64,000 bases of DNA from Cheiracanthium punctorium (GCA_038373885.1 JAWZYV010010247.1:62001-126000); one strand, 5' to 3'; counted from the first letter of the stretch, positions 21,666 to 34,403 are shown. Made by a program: numbers and translations. The notes: generated by a model from the letters alone, not told the origin.

Positions 21666-22221
21666 AATACACTTGACGAAGATTTTAAAACAGTTTAGTA
21701 GTCAATTTTAATATAGATTTCAATTTCAAAGAAGTGTTTTATGTTACAAATACGGTACACTTATGGATTATGATGCACTTTCCAAACAGTATCTATATAA
21801 AAGTGAAGTGTAGTTAGAATATGCTTGGCGAAGATTGCAAAACAGTTGTAGTAGGCCGTTTTAATATAGATTTCGATTCTAAAAATAAAAACGTTTTATG
21901 GAACAAGGCAAAAATACGGCACACTCATGAATAATAATGCACTCTCCACCTTAATGGAGTTAGGAAGAAAAATAGGAACGGCGCATGGATTACGATGCGC
22001 TTTAAATATATATATAGCACTTCAGTGCGTATTTAAAGAATGAAAGTGGGTTTCTTTTTAGCTTAACTTTCACAACTTTAGCTGGAATACTGTGTCCAAT
22101 TTGTTTGAGAATTACCCTTCATCATTTCATGAGAATGCTCACCTAAATCTGGTATGTTTCGTTTGGAACAGGTAAAGTAAATTGTTGGTATAGATTCAAT
22201 GATCCGTCTGTCTCCGTTATA

Positions 22222-22737
22222 GGGCTATCACACTGAGAACAATCCGACCAACTTTCCTTGCTAATCAAGTTTCCGGCCGATTTTCTCCGCCGTTACCTTG
22301 ACGACCGCGAACTCCAACTTTTTCCTTTCCGAAGGAAAAAAATCCGAGTCGGACGAAGTTTCGGCCAATCAAAGTACTTCTTCCTGCTACGTCATAAGCA
22401 ATTTCGAACAATGGCGACTATGTTCGAAGCTTGGCAGCTCGGCTCGATGTCGGAATCACGTGTAAATAAAATTATGGCCGCGTTTAAGTGGACTTTGGAA
22501 TTAGAGATTGCTGCCCATCCGATGCTGCCGAAATGGCTGCCGATCCGATGTACAGATACCAACGCACGAAAAGTAAAATAAGAACCTGCACGCCAAATCA
22601 GCGATGCGATGACTATTTGGCGTCGGAGAGAGTTTGTTTACTTTTGCAATCCTTAAAGATAACCACGCTTTCAAGACCGTCGGAAAAGTTGGTCCAGCGA
22701 GAAGTTGCTCGGATTTTCCCTTTAGTGTGATAAGGCC
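22222..22737 (+). mobile_element. Unclassified inverted-repeat DNA element, 516 bp
   Basis: The left end GGGCTATCACACTGAGAACA and the right end read inward, GGCCTTATCACACTAAAGGG, continue into AATCCGACCAACTT and AATCCGAGCAACTT. The inverted terminus is about 36 bp. No target duplication is clear. Inside, a GGCCAATCAAAG (CCAAT-like) word and a TACGTCAT (CRE-like) word precede an ATG at about 22411, so it may keep the promoter and first codons of a lost gene. The 107-codon frame (22258-22581) has no motif I recognise. Confidence 0.65.
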
Positions 22738-22802
22738 ATTGGTGTTCTCAAATCAGATTACAGACTGTGAAAAAGAAGCTGGAATTGTAACCGGAACTTG
22801 AT

Positions 22803-23239
22803 TTAACCCTGTAACGCGCGGTGTTCTCGCCGTGAGCACACAAAACTCTGGCGTTTTGACTGCTGTCAGCCACGAAGAATAAATTGGATTTCTATAAAAA
22901 ATATTTGAGAGCGACACAATTACACGAGAATCCTTTACTTTTTAGCAGATCATTTCCCGTTAAAATAGTGGATTATTTGTAAAATTATCAGGATTGTTTT
23001 TAACAGCAGTGGCGTCTGCTGAAAACTGGAAGAATACGATTGAAATCCATTGATATTGAAGAACAACTGGATAGACTGCCCATTTCCCAATGCAGGAAAT
23101 AGGAGAGCTGTGTCAAAAAATGGTCTGTGGCACGCGATGAACGATTCGATCGATCGCCACCTTCCTGGTAGTTAATCGAGCGATGGCAACGGATTCCCTT
23201 TTTCCTGCATTGGGAGATGGCTGCGCTTCACAGGATTAA
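22803..23239 (+). mobile_element. TTAA-flanked MITE, family 2, diverged copy
   Basis: It begins TTAACCCTGTAACGCGCGGT and ends with the complement of TTAATCCTGTGAAGCGCAGC. The body follows the family-2 copies: a TTTTTAACAGCAGTGGCGTCTGC-like segment and a right arm with GGTAGTTAATCGAGCGATGG. Most of the left palindrome arm and the central hairpin are lost, so it no longer folds fully. Confidence 0.8.
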
Positions 23240-23252
23240 AAAGAGAAAAGAA

Positions 23253-23525
23253 GTAGAAAGTAATAGATGGCTGAGATAAAGTTCAAGCAAACGGAAACAG
23301 TTTCATGTATTCTTCTTAATTCTAAATAGAACTAAACTTCTTACGGAAACGGGAACTGAATTTTCCCCTTAATATAAAGAGATATATTCTAACCATCACC
23401 ATGTTTATTTTCTTTCACAAGCTGGGTTGGGAATTTCCGTAAGACGTTTAGTTCTATTTCGAATTAAGAATACATGAAACTTTCCGTTTGCTTGAACTTT
23501 GTCTCAGCCATCTATTACTTTCTAC
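23253..23525. mobile_element. Foldback element 1 of an adjacent pair
   Basis: Arms of about 95 bp (for example AGAAAGTAATAGATGGCTGA and its exact complement at the right end) flank a loop of about 85 bp. Mismatches are few. There is no coding capacity. It begins only 14 bp after the TTAA element. Confidence 0.75.
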
Positions 23526-23644
23526 ATACTTTATGAATATTCAAAAATACTGAAGTTTCATCTTTTTGTACAGAATAGTATAAATCTGACTATTCTGTGC
23601 AAAAAGATGAAACTTCAGTATTTTTGAATATTCATAAAGTATGT
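23524..23644. mobile_element. Foldback element 2 of an adjacent pair
   Basis: Arms of about 54 bp are almost identical: ACATACTTTATGAATATTCA on the left and its complement on the right. The loop is about 13 bp. The element abuts foldback 1 with no spacer. Confidence 0.8.
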
Positions 23645-25087
23645 TTAGAAGTGTAAAAAAAATAAAAATATTTCCAAAATTTTTTTTTCATGTATGTAAC
23701 ATTCAAATTAGTTGCAATATGTATGTTTTAAGGAATATATTTTTTTACTTTACATTTATTTTGACACATTACATATTCTGCATAATTCTTAAAATATTAA
23801 TTTATATATGGGTTTGTCAAAAAGTAGGGAAAATCTTTAAAAATTATTAATTGGATAAATAATTATGATAGAATGCTTTCGTTTGCACAGAAATAATGAA
23901 TATTATCATTTTTTACAAGCAGAGTGTGCTACAGGAGGCCTATCCATAATAAAACTCAGTATATACTTGATAAACTAAATAAAAAAAAAAATTAGGAGGT
24001 GTTGACAATATTAGGTGAAATATGATCTAAACCAGCAATTCTCAATATTTTTACTACTTCTACTCATTCCAAAACTACAACGAACATTATACTAATAAAT
24101 AGTTACACTGATCACTGAGTCTGTAATAATTCCGACTCATACCCTTCTAAAATAAACCTTTTACTTCCACTGCTTCAAAAAAAAAAATAATAATAATAAG
24201 TTACGCTTACAAAATATATCCACACTGTTGGTGCGATCGGCTTGAAATTTTTCTTAATTATGTAAAAGAAAAAATACAAAGAAAAATCTGCACTACAGTA
24301 AAAAAATCCCTTAAATAACTTACCTCTACTAGATAAAGAAATATAGCGAGTTAACTTCTTTTTGGGGGACACAATGTGTAGTTATTTGTTATTTTCCAAA
24401 CACTTCTATACCTGAAAATGATATTATATATCTAAGGCAGTGAATTTTCAGGCATTCCTTTCATTCCTCTGTCTACAAAGTCAGAAGAGATCTCAAGAAC
24501 TAAATTGAAGAAGATACATTCCAGCCTGTATTAAACTAATGTTTACGTCACTTTTATTTTTCTGCATAAGAATGTCTATTTTTCTGCTGCAGGCTAAGCT
24601 AGAAGATATTTGAGACGAACAGCCTGATATTCCTTCAGAAGTTTACAGAAATCGGAACAAGGATGTTTTTTCTGAACAGAAAGAACCTAGAAATAGATGT
24701 CTCAGTACTTCTAAAATAAATATTCTACCGGTTAAAAGTTTCTGAAGCGTGTAGAATCTTTTCAACATATTTCTGAAGCATTTATGCCTAGAAGAAAATT
24801 GTTTTCATAAATAGCAGCATATTAAGCAGCAAGAGAAAAAAATTTCAATAATAAAGTGGTCGATTCATTATAGAATAGCAAGGGCTTTTACAAAATATGA
24901 ATAAAATGCATGTGTGTTGCTTTATGTGCATTCGAGACTTTGATTTATACATAAATGAGAACAAAATAGTTGGATATAGAACAGAAATAATGAATTAGGC
25001 TAAATACGTTACATGATAAACACATTTTTTTGAGAAGTATTTTATTTATAGTTTTTTTTCCAATACAATTACGTATAGCAAATATAT
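23645..25087. other. AT-rich gene-free stretch
   Basis: No gene or classifiable element was found. Open frames here are AT-rich and short. Confidence 0.4.
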
Positions 25088-25230
25088 ACAGAGTGTCACC
25101 ATAACTACTGGTTTAAAATTTAAGGGAAGATAGGACATACAATAACGAATTAGAATCACAGCAATGTCAGAAATTTAGTTTTCACTGACTTGTTTCTAAT
25201 CACTTTAGAAAAAGTGTTAAAGTGCTTCCT
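25088..25230 (+). mobile_element. Tc/mariner-type transposon end
   Basis: TACAGAGTGTCACCATAACT is a typical terminal repeat of Tc/mariner-type elements. The following about 140 bp align with the segment at 58329-58470, with shared words such as AGAATCACA, AGCAATGT and AATCACTTT in the same order. I found no matching right end or transposase, so this is a solitary end of a shared family. Confidence 0.5.
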
Positions 25231-25964
25231 CTAATTTCTCAACCAAGTTTCATAAGCAATGGGCTTGTCTCCAGAAATTTAATCCATGAAGAGAAACAGA
25301 ATTTTTAAACTATCAATTTGAGTCACGTATTTTCCTAAGATGCATTACTTTTTGATGAACAATGGTAGGAAAGTTCACTATTATTTCAGCACTTGTTTCT
25401 TAGTGATTATTAACACCTACATTAAGATGTCGTTTCCGACCCCATATTGTTATGCGATTCTTATTCCTTTTTTTGTGCCCTACATGTGTCTTAATTTTTG
25501 GACCAATAGTTATGAGCAGTGAGCACCCGTATCCTCTTCCTACGAGAGTTTTTCTAATTCTTTTTCGTTACAAAAATACAAAAATATAATTTTTTGAGAC
25601 TGTCCCTAAAAATTTGACAACCGACTGTATACATGATGTTTGTAGCATGTTTCAAAAGTTACATGCTTAAACATCAGTAATATGCAAGGTGTCCCAAAAA
25701 CATTGAACTAAGCTTTTATTCCTTAAATATTGATCAAAGACATATACAATAAATGACAAAGTTACGAGTTGAGAATTTTACGGTATCGATAGTAATTTTC
25801 CTGCTATTATATCTGAATAAATACCAAATTTATAATTAGCTTAAATCTTATATAATTAGCTTAAATTTTATTATAAATAAACTCTACACCTTGATTCGAT
25901 GGCATGTTAACCAAGTTAAGGACCAACTTTTAAAGTAACATTTGTTGAAATGTTTCCCAGTTTG
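25231..25964. other. Gene-free stretch with one possible transposon end
   Basis: No gene is visible. The sequence CAAGGTGTCCCAAAAACATT at about 25685 looks like the end of another Tc/mariner-type element, with no partner found. Confidence 0.3.
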
Positions 25965-26185
25965 TGGATTAAGGTTGATTGTCTGCACTAGGGTCCTAGG
26001 ACTATACGATGAATGCCTTCCGTAAGGGACTTCTAAGGGATCCTAGGCCGCATTTATGCGAGGTTTTGGAGAAAACCGCGGAAAACTCCGAAAGGCTAGG
26101 TCGACACGCGCAACCGGGATTTCAACCTGGCACATTCCGACTTCCAGCTTAGAGAGCAGAACCTTTCAGCCACTGTTGTTGGAAT
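25965..26185 (-). mobile_element. tRNA-derived SINE candidate
   Basis: On the minus strand, TGGCTGAAAGG (26162-26172) is a perfect A-box match. GTTGAAATC (26119-26127) matches the B box at all but one base, with a spacing of about 35 bp. Downstream follows a GC-richer body with TTTTCCGCGGTTTTCTCC. This arrangement is that of a tRNA-derived SINE head plus body. I see no poly-A tail at the 3' end. Confidence 0.55.
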
Positions 26186-26365
26186 GTTAAACCACATCTA
26201 TTTGTAGTGTAATTTTTCATCGTGATTTAAGTTCAAGCAGCTGACTGTTAAAATACAACATGCGGAAATACTTCAGTAAAGCAGTTAAGTTAAAAATATT
26301 AAAACAAAGTGATTTTTTTAAATAAGATATTTTTAAAGGAAATATAAATATTTATTACATATAAC

Positions 26366-26525
26366 CAGTGGCATAGCCACAGGGGTGTCAGAGGGGTCAG
26401 GAATTTTTTGCCATTCAAAATGTATATTCTTCACTCCCTTATCACACAAGCATTTACATATATATGAGTTGCAGTAGTCATAACCCCCCTTCCCCCTCTA
26501 TGAAAAATTTCTGGCTACGCCACTG
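26366..26525 (+). mobile_element. hAT MITE family h1, perfect target duplication
   Basis: CATATAAC flanks both sides (26358-26365 and 26526-26533), a perfect 8-bp duplication. The ends are CAGTGGCATAGCC and, read inward, CAGTGGCGTAGCC. The body is the h1 consensus with AAATGTATATTCTTCACTCC and GAGTTGCAGTAGTCATAACC. No coding capacity. Confidence 0.85.
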
Positions 26526-26533
26526 CATATAAC

Positions 26534-29132
26534 GTATTTCATTTTTTATTCTTAAGAAATAATTTTAATGGCGCTTTGAAAATTACTGTTAACATATAAT
26601 TTAAGCTCAGAAAACTGTGCAATACTATTGTTCTATCAAGAAAATCATCAAGATATCCAAGTAAAAAAACAAACTATTGAGCATTAAACTTTTATTTACT
26701 TCGCCTCTCCTTTTCTTCTCAAGATTGTTTATTTTCTGCTGCAGGCTAAAAAAGATTCATCCTAAGACGTACGTTATTTGGAAAAGAAAAGAAAAAAGTG
26801 TATGCCCCCCAGAAGTTTACACAAGTCTGAATGCAGGTTTCTTTTTTCCCCTTGCTCTTAAGAACATATAAATGGATGTGGCAGTATGTAGAAAAAAAAA
26901 ATTAAAATCTATCACAGTAAGAAGACATTCTAGGGGAAATGAAACCGTCAGAAAAAGAAGTTTATAATTTATGTAAGTGTCTATAGATTAACTTATGCTC
27001 AATAATATAACGAACAGTGGGGGTGTTAATGAGTAAAAAAAAAATTAAATTTTAGATTAGTGAAAATAGGGGTGGAGGAATAATGAAAAAGAAGATTAAA
27101 TTTAAATCCGAAGGCTTTTTAATGTGTACTAATTTACTCAATGTTTATTTCAATCGTTTATAAATTTAATTAATAATAACTGAATCAGGAAAACAAATTA
27201 ATAGAAAATTTTCTCATTTTATTAGAAACTACTAGAAATATAATATTTTCGAATGTAATAATTATATATTTTATGATTTCTTGTGTCTGAAGTAAGTTCT
27301 GTTAAAATAGTATAAAATTTTAAAAGAAAAGTACAGCTATAACTAAGCATACATGCAAAATATGCTCATTTAAATTTATATGTTTTAATATGTCAGTCTT
27401 CTAAATCTATCCTCAAAGGAATACATGAAGTGTGCAAACTTTACAAAACTAATTTTTAAAATAACAATTCCTTTTCTCTTTTCATCTTTAAATTATCATA
27501 TCTTTAAACCTTTTTTATAAAAAATTAGGAAACTCTTTTTAAAATTAAAATGCATATAAATTTTTCTTAATATACAACATTTTGAAACTTTGTTGCTAAG
27601 AAAAATGAAGAATAAATTAAAAGAAAACTACAATGAAAAAAAATCTTGAATATTTTATTAAAGTCAATAAAAAAAGAAATTGCGTAAACTTTATTAAGTC
27701 ACAATTTCGCTAAACCCCATCCATACACTTTATTTATATGAGAAATTTTTAAACTATGCATTATTAATGCTTACGTTGCGAAAATAATCTAAGATATGAT
27801 AAAACTATCCCCAAAAAACTTAATAAAAAGAAAATGTTTTCTAGAGGAAATATTTTTAAGTTATTATAATAAATGTATACAATTTCGTAAACAGTTGCTT
27901 TTGAAAAGGGAAAACTTAACATAAAATTAAAAGGAAACTTTGGATAAAATAATTGGATTGCATAAAGTATTGGATTTTGTTTTATTTAATAGGGCCATCT
28001 TAAACAAAAATGTTGCTCGGTCATGCAATTTTTGGCTATGCGAATGTATGATACATGATATTCAATATTTTTCGAAAACACAAATGTTTCAAAAATAAGA
28101 TAGACTTTTCAAAAAAAGAATAAATAAATAAATAAATTTCAATAATAAATTATTTATAATTTTCTGACCATAAAATATATTTTTTGTCAAAAGGTAAAAA
28201 ATGTATATTTAATGTGGTAAATATTTCTTTCAAACTGGCATTTTCTTGTGTATTTTGCTGAGAATTTGTTATCTTGAGTTGAAAGAAAAATAATAAGTAT
28301 TGAATATTCAGTACAAAATTACAGCACTAACTTACTTATAATTCAGTTATAATCATTTTTTACTTAGAGTATGAGCAATCTTTTACAGCATATTATATAT
28401 TTTTATTTTCGTAGTCATTTTTCCACCTAATATAATTTATAAAACGAACAAAAGAGAATCAATTAGACTCATCTTTATAAAGACTATTTTTTTATATTTC
28501 TAGTAAGCTGTTTCAGGTATGTGAAGAAATATTTAAAAGGAATTTATTTTGATTTGTGCCGCACATTTTACAAAAAAGTTTATCAGTCTCACCTATTTTT
28601 TTTATTTATGACGTTTCGGTTTTGACTGCCACAAAATAGCTACAAATGCCATAAAACTAAGCATTTCACTAGTTAGTTTACTCTCGGACTCTAATGAATA
28701 ATATAACTTCGCTGAAGAAAAAAACAATTCTTTACATAGGACCGCAATGCATTAGCGTAATCCTACATTAAAATATGTTGTAAATTAGTAAATTACCAAA
28801 AGAATACTCCGCCAAGCAAAATTGGACATTCGAGGGGTTGATTGAGCTGCTTGATGCACGGTAATTCATTATTCGAAGCTCGTAGTTGGCAAAAGTTTTC
28901 AGACAATTTGTTTTTCTGTCCTGACATTTTCTGTAAGCAAAGTTTCTAATTATGCATGTCTGTAATTTATAGCTTTAGTCATCCTCCATGATTCGTATCT
29001 CGTAATAATATGCTCCAAAATTATTATTTTATAAAATATCAAACGTAAATTTGAAAGCAGAACTTTTGAGACGATTCACTGCTTCTGAATGTTTATTGAA
29101 AGTAATCGTTTTAGAACGAAATACAGCAATAT
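26534..29132. other. Very AT-rich gene-free stretch
   Basis: No gene, RNA or terminal-repeat structure could be recognised. This is one of the most AT-rich parts of the window. Confidence 0.45.
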
Positions 29133-29885
29133 TTAGAATTTAGTTGTATATCCTTTTTTCTTGCACATCGTCTAGGCATTGAATTAATATGTTTATAACA
29201 TGGACCTGGGAATTTCCGACCATATTTAGTAAGGATCCTAAAGGGGTTCTGCCTTCGAAGAATGCCTTTTTGTCTCTAATTTTCTCCTAATTGTTCCAAA
29301 AGGTGTTCAACTGACTTGAGGTCGAATGGCCGAGTCGGCCAATCTAAAAGTTTAATTATATTGGCTGTAAGCCAATTTTTCATCATTTTGAAGGTGGGAT
29401 TTGAATCATAATCCTACTGAAACATTCATCCACGAATCCGATTTTTAAGAGCATAAGAGAGCATATCGCCTTCTAAAATGTTTTTTTTGAAAACATTTGG
29501 ATCCAGATTTCCATCGATGTGTACAAGGGATATGACTCCATCGTGAAAGAAAGTTATCCACATCATTACTAATCCGTTCACGTGCTTCACTGCTGGACGT
29601 TGGTACCGGGTATCCATTCGGGTGCCTCTAGGATGACATGTATAACGTGTACTAACAATTCCAAACAAATTCAATTTGGATTCATCTCTCCAAAGAACCC
29701 TCTTCTAATCTGTGGCTGTCCACGTTTCGTTCTTCGCTGCAAATTTTAATCGGATTCTTTGTTCAGATGAGGTGTGTTTGGAAGCAACCGTTCATACAAT
29801 CCAGCGACTTCAAAACAACGTCTTATAGTGTCCTTACTTATTGTGAGTGGATGTTTGTTGGCCATTTCAGTGTATTTCACTGTAT
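29133..29885 (-). pseudogene. Tc1-family transposase relic
   Basis: Read on the minus strand from about 29880 down to a stop at 29133, the translation shows in order: a helix-turn-helix tail (HPLTISKDTIRRCFEVAGLY); a start of the catalytic domain with the RVLW.DES-type context broken; an 82-codon open stretch (29426-29674) with the central DDE fold; then LLDWPTRPFDLKSVEHLLE, matching the Tc1 pattern D.P..SPDLNPIEHLW; and the C-terminal NSMPRRCARKKGYTTKF. The usual Tc1 length is about 340 residues; about 250 are recognisable, with stops and frameshifts between blocks. It once catalysed cut-and-paste transposition at TA sites. Its 5' side is cut by the TTAA element half-copy. Confidence 0.8.
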
Positions 29886-29915
29886 TTGAAGAGTGCACTT
29901 AACAGAGCGGCGTCG

Positions 29916-30063
29916 CACATCCAGCTGTGTCAAAAATGTTCTCGAGCTCTGTGGCACGCACTGGACGATTTGATCGACTGCCATCTTGCTGGTAGTTAAA
30001 TCGTGCAATGGCCACGACCGCACATTTTCGACATTGGGAAATGCTTGCGCTTCAAAGGGTTAA
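29916..30063 (+). mobile_element. TTAA-flanked MITE, family 2, right half
   Basis: From the hairpin side (CCAGCTGTGTCAAAAATG) to the terminus TTCAAAGGGTTAA it matches the right arm of the 20071-20468 copy, including TGCTGGTAGTTAAATCG. The left half is missing. It abuts the N-terminal end of the Tc1 relic. Confidence 0.75.
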
Positions 30064-30139
30064 CAGGAGTTAGGGGGAAATTACATGCTGTCGCAGTGTT
30101 CCAAAGATCGACATTGAAGGACTCACAACTTTCTTTTTT

Positions 30140-30770
30140 TACTTTCCGAACATGTACCATGTAAGGAAAGTATTGTAATCATGAAAAAATTCGAATTCGA
30201 GATTTTGGTGTATTTACACGTTTAGAGGGCTTCTGAATTCATTTATGCTATTTTTACGAGATGTATGTATGTATGTGTGTATGTGTGTGTGCGTGTATGT
30301 GTGTTTGTGTGTATGTGAGTGAACACGATAGCTCCTGAACGGGGCATGCGATTGAGCTCAAATTGGGTATATATGTTATAAACCACCGTCGCAAGACCGG
30401 TATTGATTTTGGTGTGTATAGGACTTATAGTTTTTCTACAGGGCTACGACAATATAGTTTTTCTACAGGGCTACGACAAAGATTTCTTTTACATTATGGC
30501 CTATGGAGGAAAATTCTGGAAAGTGCGCTAGCGTTTAAACGGTACATTCGATTGAGCTCAAATTGGATGTACATGTTATAAACCACCATCGTAAGACCGG
30601 TATCGATTTTGATGTGTATAGGACTTATAGTTTTTCTACAGGGCTACGCCAAAAATTCCTTTTACATTATAGCCTATGGGGAGAAATTCTTGAAAGTGCG
30701 CTAGCGTTTAAACGATACATTCGATTGAGCTTCATTTTGGTATATATATTTGAATTATTCATCGATTAAA
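30140..30770 (+). repeat. Modular repeat copy B: palindromic head, microsatellite, 173-bp modules
   Basis: It starts with the small palindrome TTTCCGAACATGTACCATGT then AAGGAAAG, followed by GAGATTTTGGTGTATTTACA and a GTAT/GTGT tract (30262-30322). The word ATTGAGCTCAAATTGG occurs at 30351 and 30551, and ATTGAGC again at 30724. The modules are thus 200 bp and 173 bp; the first contains an internal 27-bp duplication of a segment with TTTTTCTACAGGGCTACGAC. Homologous modules occur at 47.6 and 51.1 kb. The 68- and 72-codon frames here are the repeat read in frame. Confidence 0.75.
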
Positions 30771-32757
30771 ATTTATTTAAATGCTTGGTAATGATCTTAA
30801 TCGTAAGTGTTCGAAAAGTCGAGTGGAGTCACTCCAGATTTTTTCTTTTTCTTCCGGGCTAACCACTGGGAATCATTAAACTCAAAGAGTTTCCCCTATC
30901 CGAAGCGAAAAAGTGTCGGTACGTCAGCTCGGAGCTCCACCCCTGACTTCGTGGTATAACTTTTGTCTCAGCCAAAACAAAGGGATGGCCTCTATGGTGT
31001 TTACTTTATAACATTGCGGGTTAAAGTAGCTGACGTCAGTACTGTGAAAGGGAAAAGGGGGGAAGTATTTACGTCATATCCCTCCGACAATTCCCAACTT
31101 AAAGGATAGTACAAGTGACGTGTCTTGTTAATTTCTTTTACACAAGCTACAGCTTGTATTTCGAAACTAGGTAAAAAGAAATTAGCCTTCAAAAATGTGG
31201 GCTTCAACTTCTGTTTAATTAAATTGTTTTAATTCTTTTAAAATTTAGTGTGTTGCATTTTAAATATTTTAAACACGACACTGAAATAAAATATGCATCG
31301 CTCTTTCGTTAAATACATGTACTAGTGTAATTTACAGTAAAATCACTTATTTTCGCGAAAATGAAGATATTGGTGATCTCACCTTGAATGAGATGAAAAT
31401 TTCGAGAATCTTAAATGAATAGAACCGAAAGGTGAAAAATCCCGAAATTACCTAAATATAGGGCCCCTTTTGTATAAGGCATTTTAAGAAACTTCCTTTT
31501 GTCCGAAAAGTTCGTCCCTTACCCCTTCCCATTTTTAATGGCTTCAAAGAAGCTGGTATAAATATAGTAAGTGACATTAAACATTCGATTGAGTTACACA
31601 TCGATTAGTGCATTATTGTTTTATTTCAAGAAATAGCTCTACAGCATTCAAGAAATAGTTGTAAGGAATAAAGTTGTCGATAAAGAGTTTGTAACAGTGC
31701 AATAAATCATTAAATTTTGGTAAGTGAAAAATTTCTGATTTTTATTATTATTTGAAACGAAAAAAAAAAAAAAAAGTATTTCGCGAGGATTTAATTTCCA
31801 CGATTACGACGGGCTCCTGAAAATTAAAGCCTTGCGAAAATAAATGCTTTTACAATACTTAAAAATAATCAATCAAATCAAATATATGATGCATTAAAAA
31901 TTTGTTTTCAGCTACAATATATTTTTGATCAGTTATGAATTCAAATTTCTATAAGGTTTGATTCTTACGCGATGCATGAATAATAATACTTTTATGCCTG
32001 GAGCAAACTGAAGACGATTTTCATTAAATGTTATTTGTAACACAATGCATGTCAGAAAGCATCAGGCGCGAGAAATGTTTCAATATATTTCTACTTAAGC
32101 CATAGTCGAACATGCTTTAAGGTAAATATTTGAAGCGTGTCGCAATAATCTTTAAATTGAAAGTATTGAACTAACGTGGCAGTAGATAATTTATCTTTCG
32201 CAGTTTTATAAACAATACGTTTGACATACTTCTTAAATTATGAGAATTGAAACTATATATCTTTAAGAGTTTAGATTTTCGTTTTTTTGAATCCAAGAAA
32301 TATGTTGTAATAAAGAGTATAAAAATGAGAAGTTCAAAAATGCTTTTTCTTTTAATTTCTTTCGTTTCTTTTTTTTTTTAGTGAAATGAATTTTTATGAA
32401 TAACTAAGCGTGAAATAAATGCGATTTTTAAATTACGTGATAAGGTAAAAGTTGTATTTAATGCTGAATATTTAAACTTTCAGGCTATTAATATGTTGGA
32501 ATGTTTTTACACTAAGTACTTTAAATGATCAGTACTTTCTCTGAAATCTCTCCCAAGATACATTACAAAATTAAAATAAAAAAGGAATCCTCTAAATAAT
32601 TTTCTGACTATATTTGGTTAATTACATGTACTAATGAAATTTATTTAAAAATAAACAATCAAATCAAATATGTGATCCATTAAAAATCTGTTTTGAGCTG
32701 CAATACATTTTTGATCAACGATTTGATTTAAATGGACGCAAAATTTCTTTTATATCA
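30771..32757. other. Gene-free stretch
   Basis: No gene was recognised. A direct repeat of about 45 bp with the words AATCAAATCAAATAT and TTTTGATCA occurs at about 31868-31930 and 32657-32716, which suggests two copies of an unknown AT-rich repeat. Confidence 0.35.
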
Positions 32758-32765
32758 TTTTAGGC

Positions 32766-33103
32766 CAACGGTTCTCAACCTTTTAACGTCGCACCCCCCC
32801 CCCCCCCCAACAAAGGCTGACTTACGGTGGCGCCTCCCCCCCCTCACATTTTTCAGCATACATTCAGTTTTTTAATCTTTAACAATGAACATTTAGTCGA
32901 ATTTTCTGCAAAATAACGCTACCAGTAAAGTAATTAATAAAGTACGTAATGTTAACAGTAATTTTTGAGTAAAAACGAGAATAAATAAGATGATTTTTTT
33001 TAAAAACGTGCATCACTACTTGCTCTTTGGTTTTTCTCGCGTCTCCTCTGCAAACGCTCTGCGCTTTCCTTGGGGGCCGCGCCCCACAGGTTGAGAAACG
33101 CTG
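32766..33103. mobile_element. hAT-Charlie-like MITE with perfect 8-bp target duplication
   Basis: TTTTAGGC lies at 32758-32765 and again at 33104-33111. The ends are CAACGGTTCTCAACCTTTT and, read inward, CAGCGTTTCTCAACCTGTGG, the typical hAT-Charlie terminus. C-runs near the left (32797-32810) and GGGGGCCGCGCCCC near the right end also fit that group. 338 bp, no transposase. The open frame from 33070 crosses its right end and is not a gene. Confidence 0.85.
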
Positions 33104-33111
33104 TTTTAGGC

Positions 33112-34229
33112 TGTTTTACTATGAGTACGCTTTCAACTGATTGCGAATCCCCACTAAAAAGTGCAGAGAGACGTAATTGTAATGTAAGACATTACCACGA
33201 AGGTAAATGTATAGGAGGGGACACTTCTCTTAGAAAGTTGGATAACGCTGTTGTTGCAAACAGATGGCGCTACGCACACTGGGTAACTGCGCATCTCCTG
33301 CTTCTGCGCATCCAGGTTGTTTATATTTCCATCGAGGCGAAGTAAATGGAGATCGTTGACTTAGCGGAACTTCAAAAAATATGAAATACATCGACTTCTG
33401 AACGTGATATATAATAATTTCTGGCTTCAGGTGTGTTTTAATTACCTAATTGTCTTAGAACACTATTTCGTAATTAATATAGGCAATAATTTCGAAGCGA
33501 AGTAATATTATGTATGTAATGTCGTGTTATTATTTTGCCCAAAAACTGTATTTTAAGAAATAGTAGTAAATTTAGAAGAATGTTGTATGTGTGAATGCAA
33601 TATTTAAAAATGTTTATTTATAATGACGATCACACTCAAGCAAGCAGTGTTTACATTTATTTCATGCTGTGACAAATTTTAACACAGCTTTAAATTGCCG
33701 CTAAAAAAATCCTGTTAAAATGTTAAATTCATGTTACATTAAGAACTCGCACCATTTTCTAATGTAAATATATACCGCGGCAGACGAAAACTTCTTTTCA
33801 GTGAGCCACGATATACACACTCGTTCACAAATATAAACTCAATATTTTAATAATCTTAAGATAGAACATTTTTTTAAATCTTTTTTTATTCATTTGTTAC
33901 TAAGGCAACCATGTAAGCAAAGGAGAAAGAAATATTTTAAATTTAGTGCTCGCGTTAATAATCTCGTTCACATGCTAGGTCGGAAAATTAAAAACAAGTA
34001 AAATTAGTGATCAATCACCACGGGAAATACTTTATTCTTTTGCCGCTTGGATCGCTGCACGTCACTAGATTTCCAATGTTTACATAATTGAAACTTATTT
34101 GGGGTACCAAAAGTTTAACATTGAAGCTATGGAGAGTGCCCACTCCTATAGTATATCTCCGTGGACATTACACACAGATTATAGTCTTACAAAGACATAA
34201 TTTAAAATTATGATTTGTTAGGTTTAGTT
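33112..34229. other. Gene-free stretch
   Basis: No gene or element was recognised. Confidence 0.4.
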
Positions 34230-34237
34230 GTTTGTTT

Positions 34238-34403
34238 CAAGGCGGTACCCAGGGGGGTGGACCAGGGGATTCACCACCCCCCACGGAAATTTAAAATTTT
34301 CTTAAGAAAACAATAATGATGAAGCCTTTTTGTGAAAAATTTAGCCTTTTTCACCGTTTGCCCCCTGCCCTCACCCGAAATTTTTTTCCTGGGTACGGTC
34401 CTG
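34238..34403. mobile_element. hAT-like MITE, another family
   Basis: The ends are CAAGGCGGTACCCAGG and, read inward, CAGGACCGTACCCAGG. Flanks rich in TTTGTTT on both sides (34231-34237 and 34404-34410) fit an 8-bp duplication with one base uncertain. About 166 bp, non-coding. Confidence 0.6.

Noticed and set aside
33070..33345. 91-codon frame near a hAT-Charlie-like MITE
   Set aside because: It spans the MITE boundary and target duplication and shows no domain.
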